Shown here piece by piece: positions 1 through 7,986 of a DNA stretch of 34,482 nucleotides; the first letter of the stretch is position 1, and each line of letters opens with the position of its first letter. The notes below the pieces were generated by a model. That model did not search any database. It saw nothing but the letters and a program-made list of their open reading frames with translations, and was not told where the DNA came from. The DNA comes from Actinomycetota bacterium. GTDB taxonomy: Bacteria; Actinomycetota; Actinomycetes; Nanopelagicales; Nanopelagicaceae. Location of the stretch: contig NSHZ01000005.1 in the NCBI GenBank assembly GCA_002737595.1, positions 1-34,482 on the forward strand, in the 5' to 3' direction. Made by a program: the position numbers and the translations under genes.

Positions 1-533
1 TCGCCCGCATGATGTTGGTTTGGTTCAAAAAAGGTAGGGGCTGAGCTTGTAGAACGTGCGACGAAACGCATGCTGTGATTCTCATGCGGGTCTTCTAGGG
101 CCGCTGAGCGAGTAAAGAAGTGTGGAACTCCCTTCTCCACTTCGTAAGCGGGAATGAGTACCTCGACACGAGATTCGCTCATGAGTGAATCTCCAAAAAG
201 TTCCGCAAGAACGCTCTCGAAGCCATCAGCGCTGTACTTCTCGTGCGTGACTCCGCGCAATAAATCTAATTTGCCGGTCTTCTTAAAAGGAAAAATCGTG
301 GCGAAAGAACGCGCATAAAGCTCATCGATTCCATCAGCACTCCAAAACGCAGATCCGTCTTTCGCCGCACGCGCCATTGCAAGGGCAATTTGCCCTCCAG
401 CCGAGGTACCAGCGATGAGATCGAAGCAGTCAGAGAGCGGCTTCCCCATTCGCTTCTCTATTTCACAGAGCACCACCCCTGGGATGAGACCCCTAACGCC
501 ACCACCATCAATCGAGAGAATTCGATAAGTCAC
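1..533 (-). CDS. Patatin-like phospholipase, C-terminus cut by window edge
   Basis: This is the N-terminal 177 residues of a patatin-family serine lipase or acyl hydrolase; the frame stays open to the left edge. The oxyanion-hole loop DGGGVRG lies at residues 9-15 and the nucleophile elbow GTSAGG at residues 42-47, with Ser44 as catalytic serine. The catalytic Asp of the Ser-Asp dyad normally lies in a later DG-A/G motif and would be outside the window. I chose the GTG at 531-533 because the conserved strand before the DGGG loop begins there and a GAAGGGGAAG Shine-Dalgarno-like stretch lies just upstream. No signal peptide is visible, so it is probably cytoplasmic or membrane-associated. Its start overlaps the stop of a tiny upstream frame as GTGA. 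Housekeeping lipid hydrolysis and a defence role (patatins occur in some anti-phage systems) are both possible; no cyclase or other defence gene is visible, so defence is unsupported. Confidence 0.85.
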   Translation of the reverse strand, partial: MTYRILSIDGGGVRGLIPGVVLCEIEKRMGKPLSDCFDLIAGTSAGGQIALAMARAAKDGSAFWSADGIDELYARSFATIFPFKKTGKLDLLRGVTHEKYSADGFESVLAELFGDSLMSESRVEVLIPAYEVEKGVPHFFTRSAALEDPHENHSMRFVARSTSSAPTFFEPNQHHAG

Positions 534-721
534 AAACTTCCCCTTCGCGTGAGAATTGTATTATTAGACAGGGCACACAATAACTTGTGGGCTCCACCCC
601 AGGGAACAATCTCAAAGTGGCTCTTTAGTTTTTTCCTCAGACGTAGCCAGCCATTCATGTATTTGGGGGTTAACCCCTCATGTTCGACCCAATTCGCTAA
701 AGTTAATGCCCTGGTGAGCAA
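530..721 (-). CDS. Possible small hypothetical protein upstream of patatin
   Basis: This is a 63-residue frame starting at a TTG, rich in basic and aromatic residues in its middle (WLRLRKKLKSHF). I recognise no family. In its favour, it sits between two genes on the same strand, begins about 24 bases after the upstream membrane gene ends, and its TGA overlaps the GTG of the patatin gene as GTGA, the pattern of translational coupling. Against it, the start is TTG with only a weak purine-rich stretch before it, and the length is easily reached by chance. It could also be the end of a decayed gene. Confidence 0.3.
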   Translation of the reverse strand: MLTRALTLANWVEHEGLTPKYMNGWLRLRKKLKSHFEIVPWGGAHKLLCALSNNTILTRRGSL

Positions 722-744
722 TCATTCTTTTCGGTCCAGAAGCT

Positions 745-1398
745 TTAGAGCCCTTCAAATTCCTCATCGTGGGCGCCCTGTGATTCGAGGGATCGTTTGC
801 GCAGAATCAATAAGAGGAATGTGAGCGCTACCAATATGTAGGAGAGACCAAAAACTCCGTTGGAAAGAAGGAGTCCCCACTTCACGTTATGAAGAAGGTT
901 TGGATCATAAGCAAATGGAGCTGAACTTAAGCCCCAGATGAAGGCTGCAAAGATTCCGAGGATCACGCCACCGTAGCCAAGGTGCTTGGTGGCATCTTCG
1001 AGATGATCTGTCACGCCGATAGCAATCAGTAGTGGACCCGCGGTTTGCAAAATCCACGACGCCCGAGTGCCCGAGGGATCAACCGCCATCAAGAAGTAGC
1101 CAGCAGCAAAGACGAACCATCCAAGTCCCACGAAATAGAGAGCCCTAGTTTGAATATGGATCATAAGTAGTGGATTCTGCTCTCCCGATTTCACACGCTT
1201 CGATTTAATACCAATAACGATCGCGAGAGTTATTCCAAAAAGGGTAAGTGCAATTCCCCAACAGATATAGAAGAACTTTTGCCAAGACACAGACTGATAG
1301 TTATCCAAATTCACGATGAAAGGTATCGAACCCAACGACCATACCAATAACCCAAGGAGACTGATAATGACGCTCACATATCCGACGCGTCTCGCCAT
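745..1398 (-). CDS. Six-helix integral membrane protein, unknown function
   Basis: The 217-residue product is almost entirely membrane. Hydrophobic segments lie near residues 9-31, 42-64, 86-106, 115-131, 141-158 and 177-199, with a short basic loop (KSKRVKSG) after the second and a polar acidic tail. I see no catalytic or binding motif and cannot name a family; the overall look resembles DUF998-type or DUF308-like small membrane proteins, but this is only an impression. The ATG at 1398 has a weak AGG five bases upstream. The gene follows the decayed 3' part of a secreted-protein gene on the same strand and precedes the patatin region, so it may be transcribed with the latter. Confidence 0.7.
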   Translation of the reverse strand: MARRVGYVSVIISLLGLLVWSLGSIPFIVNLDNYQSVSWQKFFYICWGIALTLFGITLAIVIGIKSKRVKSGEQNPLLMIHIQTRALYFVGLGWFVFAAGYFLMAVDPSGTRASWILQTAGPLLIAIGVTDHLEDATKHLGYGGVILGIFAAFIWGLSSAPFAYDPNLLHNVKWGLLLSNGVFGLSYILVALTFLLLILRKRSLESQGAHDEEFEGL

Positions 1399-1403
1399 GT
1401 GAC

Positions 1404-1595
1404 CTACGTGAGTCGCCGCCGCAAGAGCAAGAATCGCTGGACCGATTGCGCAGTACCTGCGACGGTAAGCAAATTATTCTCGGCATCAATAGGAGCAACT
1501 GAAACCTACGTCTCTGACATTCTTCCGAATAACCATCCAGTCAATTGATTATCTACGCGAAGAGTGAGAGACACTTTCGTTCCGGCCAAGAAGTC
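1404..1595 (-). pseudogene. Decayed in-frame extension of the secreted protein gene
   Basis: Directly after the TAA of the 251-residue secreted protein (1596-1598) the same frame continues with sense that looks like protein. It gives 29 codons including VSLTLRVDNQLTGWLFGRM, then TAG at 1506-1508, then 33 more codons including VSVAPIDAENNLLTVAGTA, then TAG at 1404-1406. The alternation of hydrophobic and polar residues and the absence of a fresh start codon suggest a once longer reading frame now interrupted by two stops. The last part (LLLRRRLT) looks random, so the ancestral frame is probably lost near 1430. Alternatives are sequencing error, which would need two independent base errors, or stop-codon readthrough. 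Confidence 0.55.
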
Positions 1596-2351
1596 TTACT
1601 GCATAAAGCAAAGCCCATTCAACATTTGTGTGCACTTTGCATAAGTCACTGAGTTTGGTTGATTGTCGGCACAAGCCCATCCAAAGGAAACATTTGTGTT
1701 CCCGCCGAGACTAGGCTCTGGCTTCTCACAAGGTCTAGCTTGACGCGCACCGGCGTCTTGGCTCATGTCCATAGTAAATAACACAACGTTGAAAGAATTC
1801 CTGGAAAAAAATGAAGTAGCCTTATTAAGACTATAAGCAACTACTGCAGTCACCATATAATTTCCATTACCACCAGTGTGTGGAGATTTTGGAGCGTTCC
1901 ATATGCTCACACTGCCACCAGCACCCGTCTTCAAAGATGGGTCCGCTGGTATTTGCTGTGTGGTCGCTTCCATCACCAGCGAGGCAGTTTCCTTCGTTCC
2001 ATCACTCTTGAAGAAATCTAAGCCCTGTATACAGAAAGTATCCGTAGCGGTTCGACATACCGGGATCACAAGATTAGCAAAGAGCGTATCTGCGTCCAAG
2101 CAATGCGCATCAGTTGCACTAAATGTAGTACAAGATCGTTGTGAAAATTGCCTACCACTCTTCGCGTTATACATCGCAGAGACAAACGAAATTGTTTGAA
2201 AGGCTTGGCTCTCCTGAATAATCGCTCCATAAATTTGCTGATTAATTAAATCCTTAGGTGTAACTACGTTGGAAGAAGCCACCGAAGGTAAGAGAAAAAC
2301 CATTAACAGGGCTATGAGAGCGGAGACGCCTCGCGACCGTTGTTTAGTCAT
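1596..2351 (-). CDS. Secreted cysteine-containing protein, probably truncated
   Basis: The 251-residue product begins with a signal peptide: basic MTKQRSR, a hydrophobic stretch to about residue 22, and a likely cleavage after SVASS near residue 27. The mature part is polar and Ser/Thr/Asn-rich with about ten cysteines, as in exported disulfide-bonded surface proteins. I know no named family. The ATG at 2351 has no clear Shine-Dalgarno; CATGCT lies six bases upstream and could be a weak -10 of a leaderless mRNA. The protein stops at 1596 but the frame goes on with protein-like sequence, so this is probably the N-terminal part of a broken, originally larger surface protein. Whether the shortened form is still made cannot be told from the sequence. 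Confidence 0.6.
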   Translation of the reverse strand: MTKQRSRGVSALIALLMVFLLPSVASSNVVTPKDLINQQIYGAIIQESQAFQTISFVSAMYNAKSGRQFSQRSCTTFSATDAHCLDADTLFANLVIPVCRTATDTFCIQGLDFFKSDGTKETASLVMEATTQQIPADPSLKTGAGGSVSIWNAPKSPHTGGNGNYMVTAVVAYSLNKATSFFSRNSFNVVLFTMDMSQDAGARQARPCEKPEPSLGGNTNVSFGWACADNQPNSVTYAKCTQMLNGLCFMQ

Positions 2352-2389
2352 TTTCGAAGCATGGCCAACAGCAGGAGCCTAGTCATGGG

Positions 2390-2460
2390 GCCGCCTCGGG
2401 GATTTGAACCCCGGACCTACGCATTACGAGTGCGTTGCTCTACCCCTGAGCTAAGGCGGC
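2390..2460 (-). tRNA. tRNA-Thr (anticodon CGU)
   Basis: Read on the minus strand, the acceptor stem GCCGCCT pairs with AGGCGGC. The D arm GCTC/GAGC, the anticodon arm ACGCA-CTCGTAA-TGCGT with anticodon CGT, and the T arm CGGGG-TTCAAAT-CCCCG are all intact. The base after the acceptor stem (2389) reads C and is followed by CCA (2388-2386), so the 3' CCA appears to be encoded. A C at the discriminator position is unusual. A tRNA-Thr near holB/topA also fits actinobacterial gene order. Confidence 0.95.
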
Positions 2461-2500
2461 ATAGAGAGGCTTGCCTCTCAAAGTCAAAGTTTACTCGAGA

Positions 2501-3151
2501 TTAATCGAGACGAATAGTGCCGCGTTCGGTACGCAGATGTACTGCAACCAAACCCGATTCACCATCATTATCTGCGGGATCAATCCAAATTACTTCAATG
2601 TCATCGAGTGGGTGATCATCTGGTTCGCCGAGCCATGCAGAGATAACCGCAGGATCGCCAGCGATTTCCAACTTCTCAATAATTGGGTGGCCATTGGCAC
2701 CATTTGAAGGATGGTGCGCGGCATCGGTAATCCATTGAACGAAGAAGGGAAGTTGTGGATCTTCCATCGTGGACTTCACACCGAGTTGCTTCCACTCCAA
2801 ATCAAAACCATCGGGACGACGACGGTGACCAGTTACTGGCTCGCGACCAACACGTTCCTGCACTGTAGAAATATCATCAACAGCAACGACCCATGCAAGC
2901 CATCCACCACCTTCGCGAGCGCGCTGCGAAACTGCTTGGCCAAATGCCGCACTATCTGCAGCCGGGTGATCGAGTGGGCATACCACTTCGAGATAAGTAC
3001 CGCCGTGAAGCGGAAGGATGAAGTTGCGCGTTCCGAAACGAGGATGAATTCCTCCGTCTTGAAAAGCTGCACCCAGGCTGGAACCGATTCGCTGAACGAC
3101 ATCGACCAGGTGGTCGTGGTCAGCTACATAAGAGACATGGTCTAAACGCAC
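2501..3151 (-). CDS. VOC / glyoxalase-like domain protein
   Basis: The 216-residue product has the look of the glyoxalase-like VOC family (PF13468 type). An N-terminal beta-alpha-beta unit starts with LDHVSYV and is followed by GGTYLEVVCPLDHP, a middle WLAWVVAVDD strand and a second repeat with LPFFVQW. These proteins usually bind a metal through His and Glu and act on small carbonyl or aromatic substrates, but the substrate cannot be told. An in-frame TTG two codons upstream (3157) is possible; I chose the GTG at 3151 because AGGA lies seven bases before it. It is a single gene next to tRNA-Thr, 47 bases downstream of the secreted hydrolase on the same strand, and could be co-transcribed with it. 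Confidence 0.75.
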   Translation of the reverse strand: MRLDHVSYVADHDHLVDVVQRIGSSLGAAFQDGGIHPRFGTRNFILPLHGGTYLEVVCPLDHPAADSAAFGQAVSQRAREGGGWLAWVVAVDDISTVQERVGREPVTGHRRRPDGFDLEWKQLGVKSTMEDPQLPFFVQWITDAAHHPSNGANGHPIIEKLEIAGDPAVISAWLGEPDDHPLDDIEVIWIDPADNDGESGLVAVHLRTERGTIRLD

Positions 3152-3198
3152 ACCCAAATCCTGCCCTATCAGAAGGGGTGCTAATTACCACATGTGCC

Positions 3199-4737
3199 CT
3201 AAGAGCAGACGAAGCCGGCTTTGGGGAGGGTTCCGGAGAGGAAATAGGCGTCCACAGCGGCATCTATACAGGTACTACCCCGGGTGTAGGCGGTGTGGCC
3301 GTCGCCGTCGAAGACGAGCAGGTGCCCGGTTTTGAGCTGGGTAGCCAGCCCTCTGGACCACTGAATCGGGGTGGCCGGGTCCCGGGTGGTTCCGACGACC
3401 AGGATCGGGCTAGAGCCCACCGCGGTTAGCGGGGTGGGGATGGGCTTGGAAGGCACCGGCCAGTAATTGCAAGGGAAGGAACTCCAAGCCAGGTACCCGC
3501 CAAAAGTCGGTGATGCCTTTGCAAGGGTGACCGCTTCTGCGCGCACCGATTCAATCGTGACGCGTTGATTCTTATCCATGCAATTGACTGCGTAACCAAT
3601 TTCGTTGGAGTTGATGAGGTACTTGCCGCCCGGTCCACGATCGACGTAATAATCAGCAAGATCAAGTAGATCTGTCCCGTCACCTTGTACTGCAGTGGTG
3701 AGTGCGTAGGTGAGTGAAGTCCATCCGCCATCGCTGTCGTAGAGCGAACTAAGAATTCCAAGAATGACTTCTGATTGTGTCACTGGGCGCTTTGATTTGC
3801 TTGGAAGCGCTGTGGTGTCTGAGTTAGCAATCAATTCATCAATTGTGGCGTGCGCCTCTTCGCGAGTAACGCCGAAGGGGCACTCACCAGTTGATGCGCA
3901 ATCTGCGGCGTACTTGTCAAGGTATGAATTAAGTGCGGCTTCGAAGGCTTCCGCTTGTTGTACATTCATTTCTTGTAGCGAGACAGTGGGATCAACCGCC
4001 CCGTCAAGAACTAATCGACCTACATTCTGCGGGAAGAGGTGCGCGTAACTTGCGCCCAACAGCGTCCCGTATGACTTCCCTAGCATGTTGAGTTTCTTAT
4101 CCCCCAAAACTGCACGCAGCACGTCAAGATCTCTGGCCGCGTCAGTGGTTCCAATGAACGGAAGCAAGGTGCCAGAGCGCTCTAAGCATCGCCGTGCGAG
4201 CAATTTTGCTTGATCAATGAATTCCCGCTCCTGCGCAGCGGTAGAGGGGGACCCATCGACTGAAACAAATTTGTCCGTCTCAGGTCCAGTGAAACACCAG
4301 AGCGGAGTTGACGCTCCCACGCCTCGAGGATCAAAGCCGACAATGTCGTAGCGCTTCAAGACTTCTGAAGTCACGATGTATGCCGCGCTCCTGGCATATT
4401 CCACACCAGAGCCGCCCGGCCCTCCAGGATTTACCAAGAGTGACCCCAATCGGTTCGCCTTATCTTTTGCAAGATGGCGCACCACTGAAAGTGTGATCGC
4501 CTTCGCGCCAGGATTGGCGTAATCAAGCGGAACTCTCACAGTGGTGCACTCAAATCCAGTTTCACACTTCTCCCAAGAGAGTGTTTGGGTCATGTACCCC
4601 TGAAGATTGAGAAACGGCTTCGCTTCCCCAGTGGGTGACTTTGCTGGATTAGTTGTGGCCCGCGTCAAGAAGTAGGCGGAGAAAAGCGCCACCACAATCA
4701 TGAAGAAGGCGATAGGAAGAATGCGTTGCGGTTTCAC
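3199..4737 (-). CDS. Secreted alpha/beta hydrolase, tripeptidyl aminopeptidase (SlpD/Tap-like)
   Basis: This 512-residue exported serine peptidase belongs to the Tap/SlpD/SlpE family, which cleaves short peptides from N-termini outside the membrane. An uncleaved or late-cleaved signal anchor covers residues 6-25. The oxyanion-hole loop NPGGPGGSG is at 103-111 and the nucleophile elbow GKSYGT at 220-225 with Ser222. The C-terminal TAP-like domain carries the likely catalytic Asp453 (TTRDPATP) and His481 (GDGHTAY). Cysteines near the C-terminus (490 and 511) may form a disulfide. No lipobox is present. The length of about 500 residues is normal. The start ATG overlaps the holB stop as ATGA, so it is translated from the holB operon; the same neighbour pair is known in Streptomyces. 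Confidence 0.9.
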   Translation of the reverse strand: MKPQRILPIAFFMIVVALFSAYFLTRATTNPAKSPTGEAKPFLNLQGYMTQTLSWEKCETGFECTTVRVPLDYANPGAKAITLSVVRHLAKDKANRLGSLLVNPGGPGGSGVEYARSAAYIVTSEVLKRYDIVGFDPRGVGASTPLWCFTGPETDKFVSVDGSPSTAAQEREFIDQAKLLARRCLERSGTLLPFIGTTDAARDLDVLRAVLGDKKLNMLGKSYGTLLGASYAHLFPQNVGRLVLDGAVDPTVSLQEMNVQQAEAFEAALNSYLDKYAADCASTGECPFGVTREEAHATIDELIANSDTTALPSKSKRPVTQSEVILGILSSLYDSDGGWTSLTYALTTAVQGDGTDLLDLADYYVDRGPGGKYLINSNEIGYAVNCMDKNQRVTIESVRAEAVTLAKASPTFGGYLAWSSFPCNYWPVPSKPIPTPLTAVGSSPILVVGTTRDPATPIQWSRGLATQLKTGHLLVFDGDGHTAYTRGSTCIDAAVDAYFLSGTLPKAGFVCS

Positions 4738-5921
4738 TCACCACCTCTAGCGGGTAGCCGCAGCGCCAACATCATCGACTCAAGTGCCAGTAGCGGGGCC
4801 ACGTTGAAGGCAAGGGCCTTGCGCGCACCCATAATTGCCTCCACTCGGTGCAACGCACCCTCGCCGGGAATTTGCGAAGCCACATCAGTGACGGTGGCGC
4901 GTAAATCCTCGTTGATCAATGGTGCCTTAGCACCTGCCTGTACAAGAAGCACATCTCGATAGAAAGTGGCTAAATCTAGAAGGGCTATATCTAGGAAGGC
5001 GCGGTTACGAGCAGTAGTTCGCGACTTCTGCGTCTTCTCTAATTCTTTAATTGCCTTGGCAGCCCCGGATGGCATTCCTTTGCCGGTAGCGCCATGGCCC
5101 CAAGCAGTTGAAAGCTCAGACATCTCACGCTCATCGCGATCGGCGTTCTCGCGCACCGACTCTTCAGTAGCCGCGCGATGTAATTCAGCCGCGGTGGAGA
5201 GCGCCTCCCCTACAGTGCGAATGCGCGCCGGAATTGCAAGTAAATCGTGGCGAAACTTACGAGCATCTTCATCGAAAGCCAACCATTTCGCGCGACCTAC
5301 ATGCCCCTGACTGGCGCGAGCAACGTGCGCGGCCATCGTGGGATCTACGCCATCGCGCTCAATAAGCACTGTTGCTACATCTTGATGTGAGGGAGTGCGC
5401 AAAAGAATAGAACGGCAGCGCGAACGGATCGTGGGCAACGCATCTGATGGGCTCGGCGCGCAGAGGAACCACGTCGTAAAGCTGCCCGGCTCTTCAATAG
5501 CTTTCAAGAGCGCGTTTGCGGCTGTCTCAGTGAGTTTGTCCGCATCTTCAATGATGACAACACGAAAACTTCCGGTTACTGGTGCCCATGCCGCGCGCAC
5601 AATCAATTCACGAATTTGATCAGCTTTGATTGAAAGGCCTTCACTCTCCATGAGCTCGACATCTGCGTGTGTGCCAGCGTAGACCTCACGGCAGATGGCG
5701 CACTCACCGCAACCGCGTTCTGAACAGAGCAGCGCGGCCGCAAATGCGCGTGCCGCGTTCGAGCGACCAGAACCTGGCGGACCAGTAAAGAGCCAGGCAT
5801 GCGTCATGGCACCAGATTCGCGCGCCTCTTCGTCTATCCCACGAGCCCCACGGACTGCACGTTCGATGATGGCGATCGCTTCTTGTTGACCTACAAGATC
5901 AGCAAAAACTGGTGCTGCCAT
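4734..5921 (-). CDS. holB: DNA polymerase III subunit delta-prime
   Basis: This is a clamp-loader subunit of the replicative polymerase, an AAA+ protein of 395 residues. The P-loop-like segment GPPGSGRS (47-54) has Arg where active ATPases have Lys, as expected for delta-prime, which does not hydrolyse ATP. Zinc-binding cysteines are at 66, 71, 74 and 77 (CSERGCGECAIC). The Walker-B-like IIEDADKL, the sensor region NALLKAIEEP and the SRC motif (IRSRCRS) follow. The C-terminal half is helical, including a charged coiled region near residues 250-290. It overlaps the upstream tmk fusion by one base and the downstream hydrolase by four, so the three form one operon. Confidence 0.95.
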   Translation of the reverse strand: MAAPVFADLVGQQEAIAIIERAVRGARGIDEEARESGAMTHAWLFTGPPGSGRSNAARAFAAALLCSERGCGECAICREVYAGTHADVELMESEGLSIKADQIRELIVRAAWAPVTGSFRVVIIEDADKLTETAANALLKAIEEPGSFTTWFLCAPSPSDALPTIRSRCRSILLRTPSHQDVATVLIERDGVDPTMAAHVARASQGHVGRAKWLAFDEDARKFRHDLLAIPARIRTVGEALSTAAELHRAATEESVRENADRDEREMSELSTAWGHGATGKGMPSGAAKAIKELEKTQKSRTTARNRAFLDIALLDLATFYRDVLLVQAGAKAPLINEDLRATVTDVASQIPGEGALHRVEAIMGARKALAFNVAPLLALESMMLALRLPARGGE

Positions 5922-7948
5922 TATTTCGCGGCCCGATTCTCAGGTGCTACCAACAAAGCTGCGAATCGATCGCGGATAATGCGCTTCACTTCGGTATGCG
6001 ATTGGTTTGCTTCTATTACCAAGTATCGCTCTGGCTCCACACGAGCCAATTCTAAGAAGGTCCGTCGCACACGTTCATGAAATTCCATAGGTTCACTCTC
6101 GAGGCGGTCTTTATCAACACAACGCGATAGTCCGATGCGAGGATCAATGTCGAGTACGACAGTGATATCGGGAACTAATCCACTCGTCGCCCAACGCGAA
6201 AGGCGAAGTATATCTTCACTTGGCAGAGTGCGCCCACCGCCTTGATAAGCAATAGATGAATCGATGTAACGATCCGAGATAACCACTTCATCGCGATCGA
6301 GAGCTGGGCGAATCACGCTCTCCACGTGCTCAGCACGATCTGCCGCGTAGAGCAGCGCTTCCGCCCGCGGGGCGACCTCACCGGTGGCCGGATCAAGTAG
6401 CACCTGACGAATTTTCTTACCTACCTCGGTACCGCCTGGTTCCCGGCTCAGAGTTACCACGCGTCCTTGGCTTTCTAGCCAGGTTTTTAATTCTTTTGCT
6501 TGGGTGGATTTTCCAGAACCTTCGCCACCTTCAAAGGCAATAAATATGCCCTTCTTGGCATGCAGATTGACCACACCAATATCTCCGCGCAAGGCATCCA
6601 TGATGTCGCCCCAAAGCGGAACACCTTTTCGGTCATCCATTTGCTTGTAAGAGATAATTCCTACGATCGCGGCCAAAATTCCACCCAATAGGAGCGTGAT
6701 TTCAGCACCATTATAAATCAATTGGGTGTTGTTGAACTTGAGAGTGTGCTTACCAATCGCAGCTGCAATCACTGGAGCAATGGCAAGTACCAAAACCAAT
6801 GTGATCCGAATGAGAGTCTGCACGAAAGCGAATGTTCGCCCGCGAACTTCATCACGCACTTCCAGGCCGAGCATAGTGAAGCCACTGACCCATGCAGTGC
6901 CGGCGCAGAAACCCAAAAAGATCGTCGTGATAAAAGCAATCACGATATTAGGAATGGCGGCGAGGAAAACTAGTCCCACACCTGAAAGCGTGAGCGCCAA
7001 GCCGAAGAGGCGGCGGCGCGAGAATCCGGAGAGTAAGCGCGGTCCCCAGCCCATTCCAGCAGCCAAACCTAGGAAGACGCCGGCAAAGAGCATTCCGTAT
7101 GCCGCATCTCCACCGCCAAGATCTCCCACGAAGGTTCGTGCTAATCCAACGACTGCACCACCAGCGGCAAAAGCGCCGAGCATGCCAACAATGAGTGCGC
7201 GGATAAGCGGAGTCGAACCGACAAACTTCCATCCCTCGATAAGCGATCGCATCATGTTGATGTTTTCGCCTTCAGGACCACCCTTGCTCTTAGGAATTTC
7301 CTTAAGTTGATAGATCGTATAAGCACAGAAGGCGAAACTTAGACCGTTTAGATAGAGAGCAAGATCGACCGGGTTTGTGGAGAAGGACCCCACCTGAATA
7401 GAGAGTGCAGAATGAAAGAGCGCCAGCAAAGAGAAGAGTGCAGCAGCAATAGGTGCGGTTCCATACGCAGCCAACATACTTACTTGATTTGCAGCTTCCA
7501 GTCGATCGCGTGGCACCATGTTGGGAACGGTTGCCTCTTTTGCAGGACTCCAAAAAAGTGTGATGGCCTCGATAAGTACGGTTGCTGTGTATAGCCACCA
7601 AAATTCCCTAATTAAAGGAATCGATATGAATAAGCCAGCGCGCAAAATGTCGCAGGTGTACATGAGTCGACGACGATCAAAGCGATCAACAATCACACCA
7701 GCAAATGGGCCAATGAGCACCGCAGGTAACAGGCGCACAATAAAAACTCCAGCGATGGCCACGTTTGCTTTTGCATAATCGTCACCGGCAAGTTGCTTAG
7801 CAAGGGCAGTACACGCGAGCAGTCCAAGCCAATCGCCAAGGCTCCCAAAGGCCATCGCACGCCAAAGCCGAGCAAAGGCAGGGATCGCTAGCACGCCTCG
7901 AAGATCGCCTTGGGCAGGCGGGCTGGGATTAGGAAGGACCTCGGACAC
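5921..7948 (-). CDS. tmk: MFS transporter / thymidylate kinase fusion
   Basis: This 675-residue protein joins two functions. Residues about 20-440 are a 12-helix major-facilitator-type transporter with the loop-2/3 motif GVIVDRFDRRRLMY. Residues about 462-675 are thymidylate kinase, which converts dTMP to dTDP for DNA synthesis: P-loop EGGEGSGKST, the DRY motif in SDRYIDSSIAYQGGG, and a LID region (RCVDKDRLESEP). The same fusion is known in Streptomyces and relatives. The link may be only genetic; a nucleoside-related transport role is speculative. The start is GTG at 7946-7948, with no Shine-Dalgarno but a TAGGCT -10 element six bases upstream, pointing to a leaderless mRNA. holB follows with a one-base overlap. 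Confidence 0.95.
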   Translation of the reverse strand: MSEVLPNPSPPAQGDLRGVLAIPAFARLWRAMAFGSLGDWLGLLACTALAKQLAGDDYAKANVAIAGVFIVRLLPAVLIGPFAGVIVDRFDRRRLMYTCDILRAGLFISIPLIREFWWLYTATVLIEAITLFWSPAKEATVPNMVPRDRLEAANQVSMLAAYGTAPIAAALFSLLALFHSALSIQVGSFSTNPVDLALYLNGLSFAFCAYTIYQLKEIPKSKGGPEGENINMMRSLIEGWKFVGSTPLIRALIVGMLGAFAAGGAVVGLARTFVGDLGGGDAAYGMLFAGVFLGLAAGMGWGPRLLSGFSRRRLFGLALTLSGVGLVFLAAIPNIVIAFITTIFLGFCAGTAWVSGFTMLGLEVRDEVRGRTFAFVQTLIRITLVLVLAIAPVIAAAIGKHTLKFNNTQLIYNGAEITLLLGGILAAIVGIISYKQMDDRKGVPLWGDIMDALRGDIGVVNLHAKKGIFIAFEGGEGSGKSTQAKELKTWLESQGRVVTLSREPGGTEVGKKIRQVLLDPATGEVAPRAEALLYAADRAEHVESVIRPALDRDEVVISDRYIDSSIAYQGGGRTLPSEDILRLSRWATSGLVPDITVVLDIDPRIGLSRCVDKDRLESEPMEFHERVRRTFLELARVEPERYLVIEANQSHTEVKRIIRDRFAALLVAPENRAAK

Positions 7949-7954
7949 GTCGAA

Positions 7955-7960
7955 AGCCTA
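7955..7960 (-). promoter_or_regulatory. -10 element for leaderless MFS-tmk/holB mRNA
   Basis: TAGGCT lies exactly six bases before the GTG start of the MFS-tmk gene, which would put the transcription start at or next to the start codon. There is no Shine-Dalgarno sequence in between. An identical TAGGCT-6-GTG arrangement precedes the Fic-like gene at 16699. Confidence 0.55.
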
Positions 7961-7986
7961 GCCCGACCAGGTACGCCTAGCCGAGG

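Noticed and set aside
664..677. Palindrome GGGGTTAACCCC
   Set aside because: Short perfect palindrome without flanking promoter or T-run; nothing to separate it from chance.
390..824. 144-residue plus-strand frame at the left end
   Set aside because: It lies opposite the patatin start and the end of the membrane gene; its sequence shows no family features while the minus strand has clear motifs.
3426..3761. 111-residue minus frame and several plus frames inside the hydrolase gene
   Set aside because: They overlap the well-supported hydrolase gene in other frames and have no domain-like sequence.
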